From: Pseudomonadota bacterium
Lineage (GTDB): Bacteria > Pseudomonadota > Gammaproteobacteria > Arenicellales > UBA868
NCBI GenBank assembly: GCA_018661145.1
Contig: JABJIU010000186.1
Span: 1-12,982, forward strand
Direction of reading: 5' to 3'
DNA: 12,982 nt
Shown: positions 5,839 through 12,982 of the stretch, piece by piece
How positions within the stretch are numbered: the stretch's first letter is position 1
Layout of the letters: each line of letters starts with the position of its first letter
The notes under the pieces: model-generated
What the model was told of the DNA's origin: nothing
What the model saw: only the letters and a program-made list of their open reading frames with translations
Databases searched by the model: none
Made by a program: the position numbers and the translations under genes

Positions 5839-7497
5839 ATGGCTACTACCTCAAACCGATCTTTTGACTACATCATCGTTGGCGCCGGTGCCGCCGGTTG
5901 CGTCCTAGCAAACCGACTTTCCTCGAACCCTGCTAATTCGGTTCTTCTATTGGAGGCGGGAGTCGCCAGTAGACATTGGCGACTTCGAATGCCTATGGCG
6001 GCGATGGATCAACTGAGCCAGTCCAATAGATTCTGCTGGAAGAACTGGTCGGAACCGGAGCCAAACCTTCAGGGCCGCCAGATTTTTGTCCCTAGCGGCA
6101 AGGTGATCGGAGGTTCTTCAAGCATCAACGGCATGGTGCATATAAGGGGCAATCCCCAAGAATTTGAAAGATGGTCCGATCAGGGTTGCAAGGGGTGGGA
6201 CTACAAAAGCGTGCTCCCATATTTTCAGAAATCTGAGACCTACCACGGGCCAGGCAACACACTCCGGGGTAATGATGGGCCGCTGAGTGTTTTTAAGACA
6301 ACTCCGGTTAATCCGTTGGATGTTGCGTTTATTGAGTCTGGAGTAGAAGCGGGATTCAGGTTTTCTGAAGATTTCAATGGTGTCTGTCAGGAGGGTTTCG
6401 GATCCTATGATCACAGTATCTATCAGGGTCAGCGGGTCAGTACTGCGACCGCCTATCTTTCGCCCGCTCAGGACAGATCTAATCTCAGGGTGGAATCGAG
6501 TGCGAGAGTAGAGAAGATTCACGTTGAGGGTGGACGTGCTGTTGCCGTTGAATGCCGGACTGACCTCGGTAGCTACCGAGCCTTCACGAGCGGCGAGATC
6601 ATTGTATGCGCCGGCGCAATTTGGACGCCGCACCTCCTGCAAGTTTCAGGTATCGGCAGCGCAGATGCTTTGCACCACGCCGGCATTAATGTTACTCACT
6701 CGCTGCCGGCCGTTGGTAACGGTCTCCAAAATCACATTGATGTTGTGCTGCAATATGCCTGCAAGAAACCAGTCAGTATTCTCAACATGACCCGTCGCTG
6801 GAGCCAGGTCGTGCAAGGCATCCGTTGGTTTCATAATCGTGGAGGGTATTACGGTACATGTCCATTTGTCGCGGGCGCCCTGTTTAAAAGTAGTGATGAC
6901 CAACCCTTCCCGGATATACAAGTAATCTTTACTCCGTTGGCTACCGAGCCGACGAGTCAGAAGCCAAAAATCATTCATGGTTTTCAGGCACATATAGGCC
7001 TTCAAAAATTCTCCACGGCGGGGACGGTTAGGGCGAGGAGTGCTCAGCCAGGTCAGGCTCCAGAAATACGCTTCAATTTATTCCAGGAGCAAAACGACCA
7101 ACAACGATTGGTTTATGCGGTACGGCATATGGAAAGAGTCTTTAGACAGCGGGCGTTCGCAGAGTTTTGCGGAGAGAGGTTGGTGCCCGGACCAGATGTT
7201 GAGTCAGATAACGATCTAAAAGCGTGGTTGATTGCAAACGCTGGTTGCGCCCATCACTCTTCTGCGAGTTGTCGAATGGGTTCGCCGGATGAAGAGAGCA
7301 GCGTCGTTGATCCTGCGTGCCGCGTGATTGGACTCGAAGGGTTGCGGGTCGTTGACGCGTCAATCATGCCGGAGATCGTCAACAGCAACACCCACGCAAC
7401 GGTTGTGATGCTCGCGGAGAAAGCGGCGGATATGATTATTCAGGGCGAACAATTAAAAACTGTCGAACGTGAAGGACAAGCCTGTCCTTCTCAGTAG
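5839..7497 (+). CDS. GMC-family FAD-dependent alcohol/choline dehydrogenase-like oxidoreductase
   Basis: 552 residues, full length for the family. The N-terminus has the FAD-binding GAGAAG motif (Gly15, Gly17, Gly20) and Glu39 at the end of the second strand (LLLEAG), which contacts the FAD ribose. The first GMC signature is at residues 86-99 (GKVIGGSSSINGM). The C-terminal domain has the second conserved region: His473 in HHSSASCRMG is the usual catalytic histidine, and His519 in NTHAT occupies the position that is Asn in many choline dehydrogenases and His in others such as glucose oxidase. No signal peptide is seen, so a cytoplasmic enzyme is expected. It resembles BetA-like alcohol dehydrogenases, but the substrate cannot be named; neighbours (a SnoaL-fold protein upstream, a convergent VOC protein) suggest catabolism of a cyclic or terpenoid-like alcohol only weakly. 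The start ATG lacks a strong ribosome binding site. Confidence 0.93.
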   Translation: MATTSNRSFDYIIVGAGAAGCVLANRLSSNPANSVLLLEAGVASRHWRLRMPMAAMDQLSQSNRFCWKNWSEPEPNLQGRQIFVPSGKVIGGSSSINGMVHIRGNPQEFERWSDQGCKGWDYKSVLPYFQKSETYHGPGNTLRGNDGPLSVFKTTPVNPLDVAFIESGVEAGFRFSEDFNGVCQEGFGSYDHSIYQGQRVSTATAYLSPAQDRSNLRVESSARVEKIHVEGGRAVAVECRTDLGSYRAFTSGEIIVCAGAIWTPHLLQVSGIGSADALHHAGINVTHSLPAVGNGLQNHIDVVLQYACKKPVSILNMTRRWSQVVQGIRWFHNRGGYYGTCPFVAGALFKSSDDQPFPDIQVIFTPLATEPTSQKPKIIHGFQAHIGLQKFSTAGTVRARSAQPGQAPEIRFNLFQEQNDQQRLVYAVRHMERVFRQRAFAEFCGERLVPGPDVESDNDLKAWLIANAGCAHHSSASCRMGSPDEESSVVDPACRVIGLEGLRVVDASIMPEIVNSNTHATVVMLAEKAADMIIQGEQLKTVEREGQACPSQ

Positions 7498-7514
7498 ATG
7501 ACTCTGTTCTGAAA

Positions 7515-7886
7515 TTATTGAGAAGCCTTGGTCGCGCTGACTTCCAGGCGGCCACCTTCCGGATCACGAAAAAAGATTTGAATGAGATCAACCTCAGGTA
7601 CCTCGTAGACTTCGTATTCTATTTTTCTCGAGTCAAGTTGCTTTATGACCTCTTCAGTGTTGTCTGTGCGAAACGCAATATGATCTAGATGCTGATGCTT
7701 CCGGCTAGAATCTGTTGATGTTGTAGATAGGTGCATCACTGGCCGTCCTGATCCGTCATAAAGCCATGCGCCGGGAGTTCCTGAGAAAGAAGGGCGATAT
7801 CCCGGCGTGAGTTTCAGGATATCCTGATAAAACTGGCTCATATTCTCCAGGTCTCGTACATAGACATTGACGTGGTCGAGGTTCAT
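7515..7886 (-). CDS. VOC (vicinal oxygen chelate) family protein
   Basis: 123 residues, a single-domain protein of the glyoxalase/bleomycin-resistance/extradiol dioxygenase fold with two beta-alpha-beta-beta-beta modules. It begins LDHVNVYVRDLENMSQFYQDIL, the classic first module, and the second starts HLDHIAFRT. The putative metal ligands are His5, His69 and Glu115 (DPEGGRLEVS); these match positions used in glyoxalase I-type and related enzymes. The full length and intact ligands suggest an active metalloenzyme, possibly an isomerase, epimerase, lyase or dioxygenase, but the reaction is not specified by sequence. It runs convergently with the GMC gene, with only 17 bases between stops, and divergently from the PhzF-like gene across a 179-base gap, where its promoter should lie. 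The start ATG is at 7886. Confidence 0.88.
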   Translation of the reverse strand: MNLDHVNVYVRDLENMSQFYQDILKLTPGYRPSFSGTPGAWLYDGSGRPVMHLSTTSTDSSRKHQHLDHIAFRTDNTEEVIKQLDSRKIEYEVYEVPEVDLIQIFFRDPEGGRLEVSATKASQ

Positions 7887-7996
7887 AGAAAGGTACTGGT
7901 TTTATTTGCTCGTCAACGAAGACGCGGATAGTAGCATCGTAGTGTCCGAGACTAGTGCTTTCATCAAATCATACTGACACATGCGACTTTTACCCT

Positions 7997-8029
7997 TTGG
8001 CAAACAACGCAGCATCAAATTAATATAAT
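7997..8029 (+). promoter_or_regulatory. Candidate promoter for the PhzF-like/enolase/SDR/GGT-like block
   Basis: A TTGGCA at 7997-8002 resembles a -35 element. Two overlapping -10 candidates follow: TAATAT at 8021-8026 (18-base spacing) and a perfect TATAAT at 8024-8029 (21-base spacing, too long for a standard promoter). The region is strikingly A/T-rich. Transcription would start about 30 bases before the ATG at 8066. It lies in the 179-base gap divergent to the VOC gene, where an operator for a regulator not in the window could also lie. Confidence 0.5.
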
Positions 8030-8065
8030 GGAAAAAATCTCTGGTTCAGAGGCTTGTTATAGGGT

Positions 8066-8983
8066 ATGACTGAGTATCCGTTTGGGGTTTATTCCGCTTT
8101 TTCTGATTCTGCCTTTGGGGGTTGCGCGGCCGGTATCCTAGATCAGGCTTCGGAACTTACCGGCAGCGAGATGTTGCAGATCGCCCGCGAAATTGGGGTT
8201 CCTGCAACCTGCTTTATCACCGGTATCTCGCCGACAGAGGTCAGTGTTCGATTCTTCTCTCCTTTATCTGAATACCCTATGTGTGGGCACGCGACCATTG
8301 GACTAATGACGTGGTTAAAAGAGCGAGGTTTTTTTATCTTCGATGACAATGGAGTAGCACATACCCGACTGAGTACGCCGGATACCCTCACCGATGTCGA
8401 AGTTCAGCAGCGCGAAGACGGGTGTATTGAAGTGCTGCTGTCGTTGCCCCCGGCGGAGTTTGTGCCCGCACCAGTGGGTTCTATCGAACTTTCCCATGTC
8501 CTCGGCATTGAGAGTGAGAGACTTGAAAGTAATCTCGAGATGACAATGACGACTACAGATTTTCGATCGTTGCTGGTACCCATAGACAATGTATCTGATC
8601 TGGAGGCGGTTAGGCCGGACTTCCAGGGAATTGAAGACCTTTGCCGGGGGTCGGTCATGGATACCATCTTTCTTTTTTCGCCTAAGGATGATGATTTAGC
8701 CAACGGGATTCGGTGTCGGGAGTTCTGTCCTGCCGTGGGCACACCAGAGTCCGCAGCCTCCGGTACTACGAATCGTTCAATAAGTTGTTACCTATATGAA
8801 CAAAACCGGCTCACGTCAGCTCGAGATGGGGTTGCCTCCCTATCTATCTCGCAGGGTAAGGAGGTAGGTCGCCCCAGTAACATCAGAAGCGTTATCTCTC
8901 TTCAAGATGGTCAGGTGAACTCGGTCGGGATCGGCGGCGTTGCTACCAGAGTGGTCAATGGAGCATTTTTCAGCCCGTTCTGA
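8066..8983 (+). CDS. PhzF-family isomerase-like protein
   Basis: 305 residues. It is a member of the PhzF group within the diaminopimelate epimerase/proline racemase fold. The N-terminal repeat contains EMLQIAREIGVPATCF (residues 35-50) and FFSPLSEYPMCGHATIG near residues 63-79. The second repeat has REFCPAVGTPESAASGTTN (residues 218-236), at the place of the usual GxxEDPxTGSA loop. In PhzF the catalytic Glu45 sits in a S-E-T-x-F motif; here the matching position is Ala47 (P-A-T-C-F), so the classical acid/base is missing. Cys20 and Cys49 are nearby, and Glu228 and the Ser/Thr-rich loop are present. Known roles of the family include phenazine isomerisation, but most members are uncharacterised. 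It opens a four-gene block with a plausible promoter. The exact reaction is unknown; family assignment is good. Confidence 0.85.
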   Translation: MTEYPFGVYSAFSDSAFGGCAAGILDQASELTGSEMLQIAREIGVPATCFITGISPTEVSVRFFSPLSEYPMCGHATIGLMTWLKERGFFIFDDNGVAHTRLSTPDTLTDVEVQQREDGCIEVLLSLPPAEFVPAPVGSIELSHVLGIESERLESNLEMTMTTTDFRSLLVPIDNVSDLEAVRPDFQGIEDLCRGSVMDTIFLFSPKDDDLANGIRCREFCPAVGTPESAASGTTNRSISCYLYEQNRLTSARDGVASLSISQGKEVGRPSNIRSVISLQDGQVNSVGIGGVATRVVNGAFFSPF

Positions 8984-9024
8984 TAATGCTGTTTACTTAA
9001 AGTTGCGGGTTTGATTTCGTGCTA

Positions 9025-10134
9025 ATGAAAATTGAGCGCATAAAAGTTTGGGACCACCCCGCGCACTTTAAGCGCGGGTGCTACTCGAACGCGAGACTCA
9101 CAAAAACAACAACTCGCAGTCGAGTATTGGAAATTTCGGCAACCGGAGATTGGATGGGATTTGGAGAAGTTGTATTCCCGTTTGCTAGCTCATCAAAAGT
9201 ACAACAGAAGATTATCGAAGACGAAGAAAATTATTTACGTAGGCTTGTTGGGCGAAATGTCGATTGTCTTATGTCCACAGCGGAAGGGTTCCGGGCCCGG
9301 GAATCAGGCTGGGCCAGCGTAGCATTTGCGCTTGAGACAGCCTGGTACGATCTGTTGAGCAAAGATAAAGATGTTGCGCTCGGTACGCTGCTCAGTGGTT
9401 GTCCAGATAGCAGTGTTGTCCATTACGCGTCCCTATCAGTTTCCAGTAGTGAGGAGCTTCTAAGCCGACTCAAGAGGGAGGCAGTGCGTACGAAGATTAT
9501 TCAGTTAAAGCTGACCAACCGATCTCCGAATGATGATAAGGCGTGGATATGTCAAATCTTGGACCACCAACCTCAGATAGATGTATTACTCGCTGACGCC
9601 AACGGGAAGTGGTCAGTCAACCAGGCTTGTGAGGTGATCTCAACTTTTAACGACCCCAGGATAATTTGGGAAGAGCCCTGCGCCTCTTATTTGGAGAATG
9701 TCAAAGTCGAGCGGATTACTGGTCGGCGTGTGATGGCCGACCAGTGCGTCGGCGATATCCAAATGGCTAAGCAAGCAGTGACTGAGGGCGCGGTCAGTGC
9801 CATAACAGTAAAACCGGTATACCTTGGCGGCTTGAGTACGGCTCGTGATCTTCTGGATCGATGTACGGAAGAGGGTATGAGGGTGCGGATCGACGGGCCT
9901 TGGTGTGGGGATATTGGGGCAGCCGCGGTTCTGCATCTTGCGGCAGGCGTTGAACCAGAGTTATTGATCGCATCCTGTGATTTAAGGGAGCCATTGGATT
10001 ATCGGGTAGAACTTAGTGGAGTGGTGGAGCTTCCTAATGGTCAAATAGCACCTCCGAAGGGGGCAGGGCTAGGTTTAAAAAATGACTCGCTTGAAAAGAT
10101 TCTGGGGCTTCCGGAGGCCACATATTCGATATGA
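9025..10134 (+). CDS. Enolase-superfamily enzyme (mandelate racemase/muconate lactonizing type)
   Basis: 369 residues from the ATG (a GTG at 9019 would add two). It has the capping domain followed by a TIM-like barrel. The Mg2+ ligands appear as Asp191 (LLADANGKW), Glu216 (WEEPC) and Asp239 (VMADQCV). Lys263 (ITVKPVYLGG) is the barrel lysine, and the second-strand catalytic position has IIQLKL with Lys162, the first Lys of the usual KxK being Gln160. The late motif RIDGPWCGDIGAAAVLHLA resembles the corresponding segment of cis-3-hydroxyproline dehydratase and hydroxyproline-betaine epimerase relatives (VEDTWGGDI-type), which is suggestive only. MR/MLE enzymes abstract an alpha proton next to a carboxylate for racemisation, epimerisation, dehydration or cycloisomerisation. 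It sits 41 bases after the PhzF-like gene and 83 bases before an SDR gene, probably one operon. The substrate is not assigned. Confidence 0.92.
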   Translation: MKIERIKVWDHPAHFKRGCYSNARLTKTTTRSRVLEISATGDWMGFGEVVFPFASSSKVQQKIIEDEENYLRRLVGRNVDCLMSTAEGFRARESGWASVAFALETAWYDLLSKDKDVALGTLLSGCPDSSVVHYASLSVSSSEELLSRLKREAVRTKIIQLKLTNRSPNDDKAWICQILDHQPQIDVLLADANGKWSVNQACEVISTFNDPRIIWEEPCASYLENVKVERITGRRVMADQCVGDIQMAKQAVTEGAVSAITVKPVYLGGLSTARDLLDRCTEEGMRVRIDGPWCGDIGAAAVLHLAAGVEPELLIASCDLREPLDYRVELSGVVELPNGQIAPPKGAGLGLKNDSLEKILGLPEATYSI

Positions 10135-10217
10135 TTGGGTCTGCCAGGTCGAGTTGTTACAGTGAATGGTTAGTTGCTGTATCGAATTGATTCCATGTTT
10201 GAGGGAGATAGAAACGT

Positions 10218-11006
10218 ATGAGATTCACAGACAAGACCGTACTGGTTACAGGCGGAGGAGGGGGGATTGGGTCTGCCACGGTAGAGAGATTCGCTTCAGA
10301 GGGAGCGAGAGTCTTCCTGATGGATAAGAACGAGGACCATGTTGCGCAGACACAGGATGCGCTGGACGATAAAGGAATCTCAGTAAAAGCGCTCGTCGGT
10401 GATGTGACTGACCTCGCGGACCTTGAGAAGATCTACGATCTCATCATGCAAGAGGGCAGTGGCGTCGACGTTGTTGTTAATGTTGCCGGAGGTAGTCGCG
10501 CGGGTTACGTGACCACGCTTGATCCGGATGATTGGGACGACCTGTACGCGTTGAATCTTAAGAGTACGATCAATAGTTGCCGGCTTGCGGTCGAGCAGAT
10601 GACACCAAAAGGCAAAGGCAGCATTGTGAACATGTCCTCGATTTCAGGCCTTCGTGGCGACCCGGGTTGGGCCGCTTACAACGCCCAAAAAGCTGCAATC
10701 ATCAACTTTACCGAATGCCTCGCCTGGGAGGTGGGAACGCTTGGCATCCGCGTGAATGCGGTCTGCCCGGGACCCATAGCATCAAAACGAATGATTAGCA
10801 CCCTTCCGGCTGGAGGGGGATTTCAGGATGCCTATGACAAAGCCTGCGCAATCGGGCGGATGGGGCGCCCTGAAGAAGTCGCATCGAGCATCGCGTTTTT
10901 GGCGTCGGACGACGCCTCGTTCGTGGCAGGAGTTCATCTTGTAGTGGATGGCGGCCTGACAGCGCGGACCGGCCAGCCGATCGTGCCGCCTACTGGCGAT
11001 AATTAG
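10218..11006 (+). CDS. Classical SDR-family NAD(P)-dependent oxidoreductase
   Basis: 262 residues, standard length for a classical short-chain dehydrogenase. The cofactor motif TGxxxGIG is Thr11 to Gly18. Asp36 at the end of strand 2 (FLMDKNE) favours NAD(H) over NADP(H). The structural NxAG is at about residues 87-90 (VNVAGG), and the active site is Ser141, Tyr154 and Lys158 (YNAQK), with the usual 13-residue spacing. The PGPI and C-terminal VVDGGLTA segments are also typical. It probably oxidises or reduces a hydroxyl or keto group on an intermediate of the surrounding cluster. A GGGAG-like ribosome site (around 10200-10206) lies ten bases before the ATG. It is 83 bases after the enolase-family gene and 33 bases before the GGT-like gene, in the same direction. 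Which alcohol is used is not visible. Confidence 0.94.
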   Translation: MRFTDKTVLVTGGGGGIGSATVERFASEGARVFLMDKNEDHVAQTQDALDDKGISVKALVGDVTDLADLEKIYDLIMQEGSGVDVVVNVAGGSRAGYVTTLDPDDWDDLYALNLKSTINSCRLAVEQMTPKGKGSIVNMSSISGLRGDPGWAAYNAQKAAIINFTECLAWEVGTLGIRVNAVCPGPIASKRMISTLPAGGGFQDAYDKACAIGRMGRPEEVASSIAFLASDDASFVAGVHLVVDGGLTARTGQPIVPPTGDN

Positions 11007-11039
11007 AACACGAACCAATTAAGTGGTAGAAGCTAAGAG

Positions 11040-12770
11040 ATGAGTTTCGCGCCGTATCGCGATCGCGCCATCGGTACCCGCCACATGGTGTCGTCGGGGC
11101 ATCACCTTGCGACGACGACTGCATTTCAAATTCTCGAGGCGGGTGGCAACGCAATTGATGCAGGCGTTGCCGGCAGTTTGGTGCTCAGTGTCGTTCAGAG
11201 TGATTTCGTTGGATTCGGCGGTGTGGCCCCGATAATGATCAAGCCTACGGGCAGTGATCCGGTCGTGACCATAACAGGTCTCGGAGCATGGCCAAAACTT
11301 GCGTCACTAGCTGTCCTAAATCGGGAGCATAAAGGCGCGATCCCGGACGGAGTACTTCGCACCGTTGTGCCGGCGGCTCCCGATGCCTGGCTGACCGCTT
11401 TGGATCGCTGGGGCTCGATGTCGTTCTCAGAAGTAAGTCAAGCAGCCATCGAGTTTGCGATCAAAGGCTTTGCCGCGTCTGATTTTTTATGCGCAATGCT
11501 CGCAAGCTATGAAGCGGATATCCGCCGGTGGCCGGAAAATGCACGAATTTATCTGCCGGGCGGAGGCCCGCCAAAAGCCGGCGAACTTTTTCGGCAGGAA
11601 GATCTTGGCCGGACGATTCAGTACATGGTAGACGAGGAGCAGGCAGTTGCCGCCCGATCGGGGCGTGAGAAGGGACTGCAGGCCGCGCGAGATGCGTTCT
11701 ACCGGGGAGATATCGCGGCCAAGATGGTGGAATACCACCGGGACAATGGCGGCTGGCTCCGTGAGGATGACCTGGCCGAGTTCGCCGTTGAGGTCTTGCC
11801 ACCAGTAGTGTCAGCCTATAAGGATATCGATATTTATACATGCGGCCCCTGGAGTCAGGGACCTGTCTTGGCGCAATCTCTCCGCTTGGTTGACGGACTC
11901 AATATTGAGTCCTACGGACATAATTCGGCTGACTATATCCACCTCCTGGTCGAGTCACTTAAGCTCAGCTTTAGCGACAGGCACCACTACGTGGGTGATC
12001 CGAATTTCGTCGACGTACCTGTGCATCAACTTCTTGCAGATGATTATGTGTCGACTCGCGCCAGCCTCATTAAGCTTGATAGGGCAATACCTGGCATGCC
12101 GGCGCCTGGCGCCATTTCGGAGTTTCAGATTCACCAAGAGCGATCAGAGAGTCCATCTTCGGAGGAGTTTAGGGAATCAACGCAGATTGATACTTCGTAT
12201 ATCTGTGTCGTCGATGAGACCGGCAACCTGTTTTCTTCGACGCCGAGCGACGCGATGGCAAACACGCCCATCATCCCAGGTTTGGGGTTTGCACCGTCTT
12301 CGAGGGGGGCTCAGTCGTGGACAGATCCAAACCTTCCGTCTGTGATGGGTCCTGGCAGGAGACCGAGGTTGACACCGAACCCGGCAATTGCTGTGAAAGG
12401 AGAACGCCAGTGGATGCCGTTTGGCTCTCCGGGCAACGACGTTCAGCCTCAGGCCATGCTGCAGGTGTTGCTGAATGTATTTGCTTTCGATAACCGGCTG
12501 CTTGAGGCGATAGAACAGCCTAGGTTCGCAACGTTCAGTTTTCCGCGTTCATCCGAACCGCATCCTTATTCCCCGGACTTACTGCAACTCGAGGGGCGTA
12601 TCTCGAAGTCCACGGCAGAGGAGCTGGCCGCCCGCGGGCACGATGTGGCTCGTTGGCCGGACTGGGATTGGCATGCGGGCGCAGTGTGCGCAATCCTGTT
12701 TGATACCGAAACGGGGATCCTGGAAGGGGCAGCCGATCCCAGGCGCTCTGGTTCGGCCCTTGGATGGTAG
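11040..12770 (+). CDS. Gamma-glutamyltransferase-family Ntn hydrolase (GGT/YwrD/oxamate amidohydrolase-like)
   Basis: 576 residues. The family processes itself autocatalytically before a nucleophilic Thr. Here that residue is Thr385 in QIDTSYICVVDETGNLFSS, so a large subunit of about 384 and a small subunit of about 192 residues are predicted. The N-terminal EAGGNAIDAGVAGSL motif and the PFGSPGNDVQPQAMLQVLLN segment in the small part fit the family. No signal peptide is present (start MSFAPYRDRAIG), unlike periplasmic GGT, so it is probably cytoplasmic. The gamma-glutamyl-specific features of true GGT, such as the PGGSSMSS-like loop, are not clearly conserved; that stretch reads GPGRRPRLTPNPAI. 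It may therefore be an amidohydrolase or an atypical GGT rather than a glutathione transferase. It is the last gene of the four-gene block, and the sequence after its stop shows no clear terminator. Confidence 0.92.
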   Translation: MSFAPYRDRAIGTRHMVSSGHHLATTTAFQILEAGGNAIDAGVAGSLVLSVVQSDFVGFGGVAPIMIKPTGSDPVVTITGLGAWPKLASLAVLNREHKGAIPDGVLRTVVPAAPDAWLTALDRWGSMSFSEVSQAAIEFAIKGFAASDFLCAMLASYEADIRRWPENARIYLPGGGPPKAGELFRQEDLGRTIQYMVDEEQAVAARSGREKGLQAARDAFYRGDIAAKMVEYHRDNGGWLREDDLAEFAVEVLPPVVSAYKDIDIYTCGPWSQGPVLAQSLRLVDGLNIESYGHNSADYIHLLVESLKLSFSDRHHYVGDPNFVDVPVHQLLADDYVSTRASLIKLDRAIPGMPAPGAISEFQIHQERSESPSSEEFRESTQIDTSYICVVDETGNLFSSTPSDAMANTPIIPGLGFAPSSRGAQSWTDPNLPSVMGPGRRPRLTPNPAIAVKGERQWMPFGSPGNDVQPQAMLQVLLNVFAFDNRLLEAIEQPRFATFSFPRSSEPHPYSPDLLQLEGRISKSTAEELAARGHDVARWPDWDWHAGAVCAILFDTETGILEGAADPRRSGSALGW

Positions 12771-12889
12771 AGCTATCTCACGTAAGTCATTGCGCGAAGG
12801 TCTGCCTAGGTTTGGATAACGCGTGACAACTCAGTGAAGACAAAAGGTTAGGTTGGTACTGAAGGCCCAAGCCTGATCTCAACTTTGAT

Positions 12890-12910
12890 TGGTACACATT
12901 CTGGTACACA
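12890..12910. repeat. Pair of TGGTACACA direct repeats near the tRNA end
   Basis: Two copies of TGGTACACA lie at 12890-12898 and 12902-12910, with their starts 12 bases apart. A third TGGTAC is at 12854-12859, and the tRNA acceptor end itself begins TGGTACC at 12963. Repeats of this kind beside a tRNA 3' end can be integrase arm or core sites, or remnants of repeated insertions. This function is inferred. Confidence 0.45.
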
Positions 12911-12962
12911 CTGAGAGTTAGAAACTATAAGTAATTGGTCTAAAACAAGAAAAACAGCCTAT

Positions 12963-12982
12963 TGGTACCGAGGGTCGGACTC
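12963..12982 (-). tRNA. 3' end of a tRNA, probably tRNA-Leu (partial, cut by window edge)
   Basis: Read on the - strand, the last 20 bases are GAGT, then CCGAC, then CCTCGGT, then A, then CCA. These fit exactly the end of a T-loop, the 3' strand of a 5-bp T-stem, the 7-base 3' acceptor strand, the discriminator and an encoded CCA tail. The 5' part and anticodon are outside the window. The T-stem and acceptor sequence resemble gammaproteobacterial tRNA-Leu genes from memory, so the isotype is a guess; the tRNA identity itself is well supported. An encoded CCA fits a gammaproteobacterium. Downstream on the - strand a T-rich stretch (GTTTTTCTTG) could assist termination. Confidence 0.75.

Noticed and set aside
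6118..6642. A 174-codon - strand frame inside the GMC oxidoreductase gene
   Set aside because: It lies fully within a complete GMC gene with all motifs, and has no promoter or recognisable family.
11461..11841. A 126-codon - strand frame inside the GGT-family gene
   Set aside because: The translation is rich in Arg and Pro, typical of an antisense frame in GC-rich coding DNA.
1..12982. CRISPR array, insertion sequence or transposase
   Set aside because: No regularly spaced repeats, terminal inverted repeats or transposase-like proteins were seen.

Overview
The window looks like chromosomal DNA of a gammaproteobacterium, probably an environmental or uncultured lineage. The evidence is a yciB-bolA pair typical of that class, a gammaproteobacterial-style panB, and a tRNA 3' end with an encoded CCA. 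The species cannot be named from sequence alone. No gap between genes exceeds about 190 bases.

Layout. (1) 1-1604, + strand: the C-terminal part of a GMC-family flavoprotein dehydrogenase, its N-terminus lying off the left edge, followed by a small gluconate 2-dehydrogenase subunit 3-like partner. (2) 1684-4316, - strand: a tightly packed five-gene operon. It runs yciB, bolA, an ExbB/TolQ/MotA-like proton-channel protein, a TolR-position protein with one N-terminal membrane segment and an unusual periplasmic domain, and an uncharacterised two-helix membrane protein. The last three are joined by 4-base start/stop overlaps and look like an undescribed Exb/Tol-type assembly. (3) 4499-5305, + strand: a lone panB, preceded by a terminator-like hairpin in its leader and not followed by panC. 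(4) 5382-7497, + strand: a small NTF2/SnoaL-fold protein and a complete choline-dehydrogenase-like GMC oxidoreductase. (5) 7515-7886, - strand: a VOC (glyoxalase-fold) protein, convergent with the GMC gene. (6) 8066-12770, + strand: four co-directional genes with a plausible promoter in front. They encode a PhzF-like protein lacking the usual catalytic glutamate, an enolase-superfamily (MR/MLE) enzyme, an SDR dehydrogenase and a gamma-glutamyltransferase-family Ntn hydrolase without a signal peptide. (7) 12771-12982: about 190 non-coding bases with TGGTACACA repeats, ending in the 3' end of a tRNA on the - strand, probably tRNA-Leu.

How the genes may work together. The left minus-strand block is housekeeping or envelope related. 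The GMC, SnoaL, VOC, PhzF, enolase, SDR and GGT-like genes have the look of accessory catabolism: alcohol oxidation, isomerisation or epimerisation, dehydration or dehydrogenation, and amide hydrolysis. The four-gene block from 8066 to 12770 is the best candidate for an undescribed pathway, perhaps on a hydroxylated amino-acid-like or amide substrate, but the substrate is not determined by the sequence. The tRNA end with flanking repeats suggests that the right edge is, or was, an integration hotspot.
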